Of a stretch of DNA of 15,576 nucleotides, positions 14,652-15,576 are shown in pieces. Under the pieces are notes generated by a model, which made no database searches, was not told the origin of the DNA, and worked only from the letters and a program-made list of their open reading frames with translations. The stretch covers positions 1 to 15,576 of the forward strand of contig JAUVDU010000006.1 of NCBI GenBank assembly GCA_030595135.1. Reading direction: 5' to 3'. The position numbers and the translations under genes are program-made. Position 1 is the stretch's first letter. The number at the start of each line of letters is the position of its first letter. The DNA comes from Deltaproteobacteria bacterium. GTDB lineage: Bacteria; Desulfobacterota; Anaeroferrophillalia; Anaeroferrophillales; Tharpellaceae.

Positions 14652-14700
14652 TTTACAAAAAGAATCAATCCATCTATATATTAACTTAACGTTCGTTTAC
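14652..14700 (+). promoter_or_regulatory. Promoter and candidate operator of the second tetR / efflux genes
   Basis: TTTACA (14652-14657) is 17 bases from TATATA (14675-14680), or 19 from TATATT (14677-14682). Just downstream, 14681-14700 is an imperfect palindrome around ACGTT with a GTTCGTTTAC right arm, similar to AcrR-type operators in look. It would sit across +1, fitting autorepression by the second TetR protein. Confidence 0.5.
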
Positions 14701-14729
14701 ATAGTTATGCTTTCGTAAGGAGAGCTCTG

Positions 14730-15323
14730 ATGAGACCACTTAACCCTAAAAATAAAGAAGAAATTCTCGCAATAGTTATTCCTTTGTTTGCCGGAGCTGG
14801 TTACAGCGGTGTATCAATGCGGACTGTTGCTGAGAAAGTCGGCGTCACACCTGCCGCAATCTATCATCATTTTTCAGACAAGCAGACTCTTTATCTTGCC
14901 GCCATGGCTCAAGCTTTTGTAGATAAGGCTGATAGTCTGGAGAAAATACTCAGCAACGGAGCTGCTCCGGAAAAACGTCTGGCTCAATTTGTCGCCCGTT
15001 TCTGTGAACTGCTTTATAATGATAATGATTTCAGCACGCTGATTCAACGGGAAATAATGGATGGCGACAAATCCCGGTTGCAGTTTTTGGCCACAGAAGT
15101 TTTCGATAACTTATTTCAAGGTGTTATCAAATTGTGCCAAGAGCTGGATCCGCAGGATGATCCCTATCTTTTGGCTATTTCACTGATCGGAATCGTAATG
15201 TATCATTTTCAAATAGCGGTTCTTAAACCTTATCTCCCTTACAGTAAAGGAGATCATAGTGATCCACAAGTAGTAGCCCAACATGTAACTAGGTTTATGT
15301 TGCAAGGGTTGAAAACCTGTTAA
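14730..15323 (+). CDS. TetR/AcrR family regulator, probable efflux repressor
   Basis: A 197-aa TetR-family protein of normal length. The HTH covers about residues 8-56 (EEILAIVIPLFAGAGYSGVSMRTVAEKVGVTPAAIYHHFSDKQTLY in outline). The C-terminal domain has STLIQREIMDGDKSRLQFLA, common in AcrR/CerR-type efflux regulators. AAGGAGAG lies 5 bases before the ATG. The next gene, 75 bases downstream on the same strand, begins an RND-adaptor-like lipoprotein, so the protein probably represses its own efflux operon. The ligand cannot be told from the sequence. Confidence 0.88.
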   Translation: MRPLNPKNKEEILAIVIPLFAGAGYSGVSMRTVAEKVGVTPAAIYHHFSDKQTLYLAAMAQAFVDKADSLEKILSNGAAPEKRLAQFVARFCELLYNDNDFSTLIQREIMDGDKSRLQFLATEVFDNLFQGVIKLCQELDPQDDPYLLAISLIGIVMYHFQIAVLKPYLPYSKGDHSDPQVVAQHVTRFMLQGLKTC

Positions 15324-15398
15324 TCATTACGAATCACACGCACACAATTAATCAAACATTAAAAGCTCACAAACAATCAAACAACAGGAATAAAAGAG

Positions 15399-15576
15399 AT
15401 GGTTCAAAGTAAAAACAACAAAGCAATTGTCTGGCTCTTGGTCGTAGGTATGGCATTTATATTGTCGGGCTGCAACCAGGAATCGGAAACGGCTGGCAAA
15501 AGAGAATTTACGACTCACACGCTTCCGGTATTAAAGGTCGTGAATAAAGAACTTCCAGTCAATTATACGACGATTG
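15399..15576 (+). CDS. RND efflux adaptor (membrane fusion protein) lipoprotein, partial
   Basis: Only the first 59 residues are visible; the gene runs off the right edge. It starts with MVQSKNNK, then a hydrophobic signal segment and the lipobox LSGC, so the mature protein would be anchored by a lipidated Cys at about residue 25. The following segment, LPVLKVVNKELPVNYTTI, matches the first beta strand of AcrA-like adaptors in pattern. AGGAA is 8 bases before the ATG. Location after a TetR gene supports an acrAB-like operon, but with this little sequence another lipoprotein type cannot be excluded. Confidence 0.65.
   Translation, partial: MVQSKNNKAIVWLLVVGMAFILSGCNQESETAGKREFTTHTLPVLKVVNKELPVNYTTI

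Overview
The window looks like accessory chromosome from a metabolically versatile Gram-negative bacterium. GC is mid-40s percent, judged by eye. A sigma-54 activator, a TRAP transporter, a free-standing MeaB, split B12 mutase subunits and a liu-type acyl-CoA cluster would fit a Desulfobacterota (Desulfobacterales-like) organism. That placement is inference: there is no rRNA or other marker gene here.

Layout. (1) Positions 1-628, minus strand: the N-terminal part of a PAS plus AAA+ sigma-54 activator. (2) Positions 629-1095: a divergent control region with a sigma-70 promoter for the activator, a palindrome overlapping that promoter, an IHF-like site and a strong -24/-12 promoter facing right. 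(3) Positions 1096-5068, plus strand: a 3-hydroxybutyrate dehydrogenase followed by a complete TRAP transporter (dctP, dctQ, dctM), with a stem-loop on each side of dctP. A small HTH protein follows (5244-5435). (4) Positions 13486-5437, minus strand: a six-gene operon of acyl-CoA synthetase, B12-binding mutase small subunit, mutase catalytic subunit, MeaB chaperone, methylcrotonyl-CoA-carboxylase-like carboxyltransferase and isovaleryl-CoA-dehydrogenase-like enzyme. (5) Position 13708 onward, plus strand: a divergent KstR2-like TetR regulator, then a second TetR gene and the start of an RND-efflux adaptor lipoprotein that runs off the window.

The most interesting content is the six-gene operon. 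The catalytic mutase subunit lacks the Tyr and Arg that mark methylmalonyl-CoA mutase and the Phe/Gln pair of isobutyryl-CoA mutase. It has Leu at the first position and Ala or Asn at the second, which suggests a non-polar, bulky acyl group. Its neighbours are a synthetase with a widened acyl pocket, an isovaleryl-CoA-type dehydrogenase with the Glu in the isovaleryl-specific place, and a methylcrotonyl-type carboxyltransferase. The simplest joint reading is: a branched or quaternary carboxylic acid such as pivalate is activated to its CoA ester, rearranged to isovaleryl-CoA by a pivalyl-CoA-mutase-type enzyme, oxidised to 3-methylcrotonyl-CoA and carboxylated into the leucine route. That route ends in acetoacetate and acetyl-CoA, and the neighbouring 3-hydroxybutyrate dehydrogenase acts on acetoacetate. 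This is inference from sequence and context, not shown activity. The biotin carboxylase, hydratase and HMG-CoA lyase needed to finish the route are not in the window.
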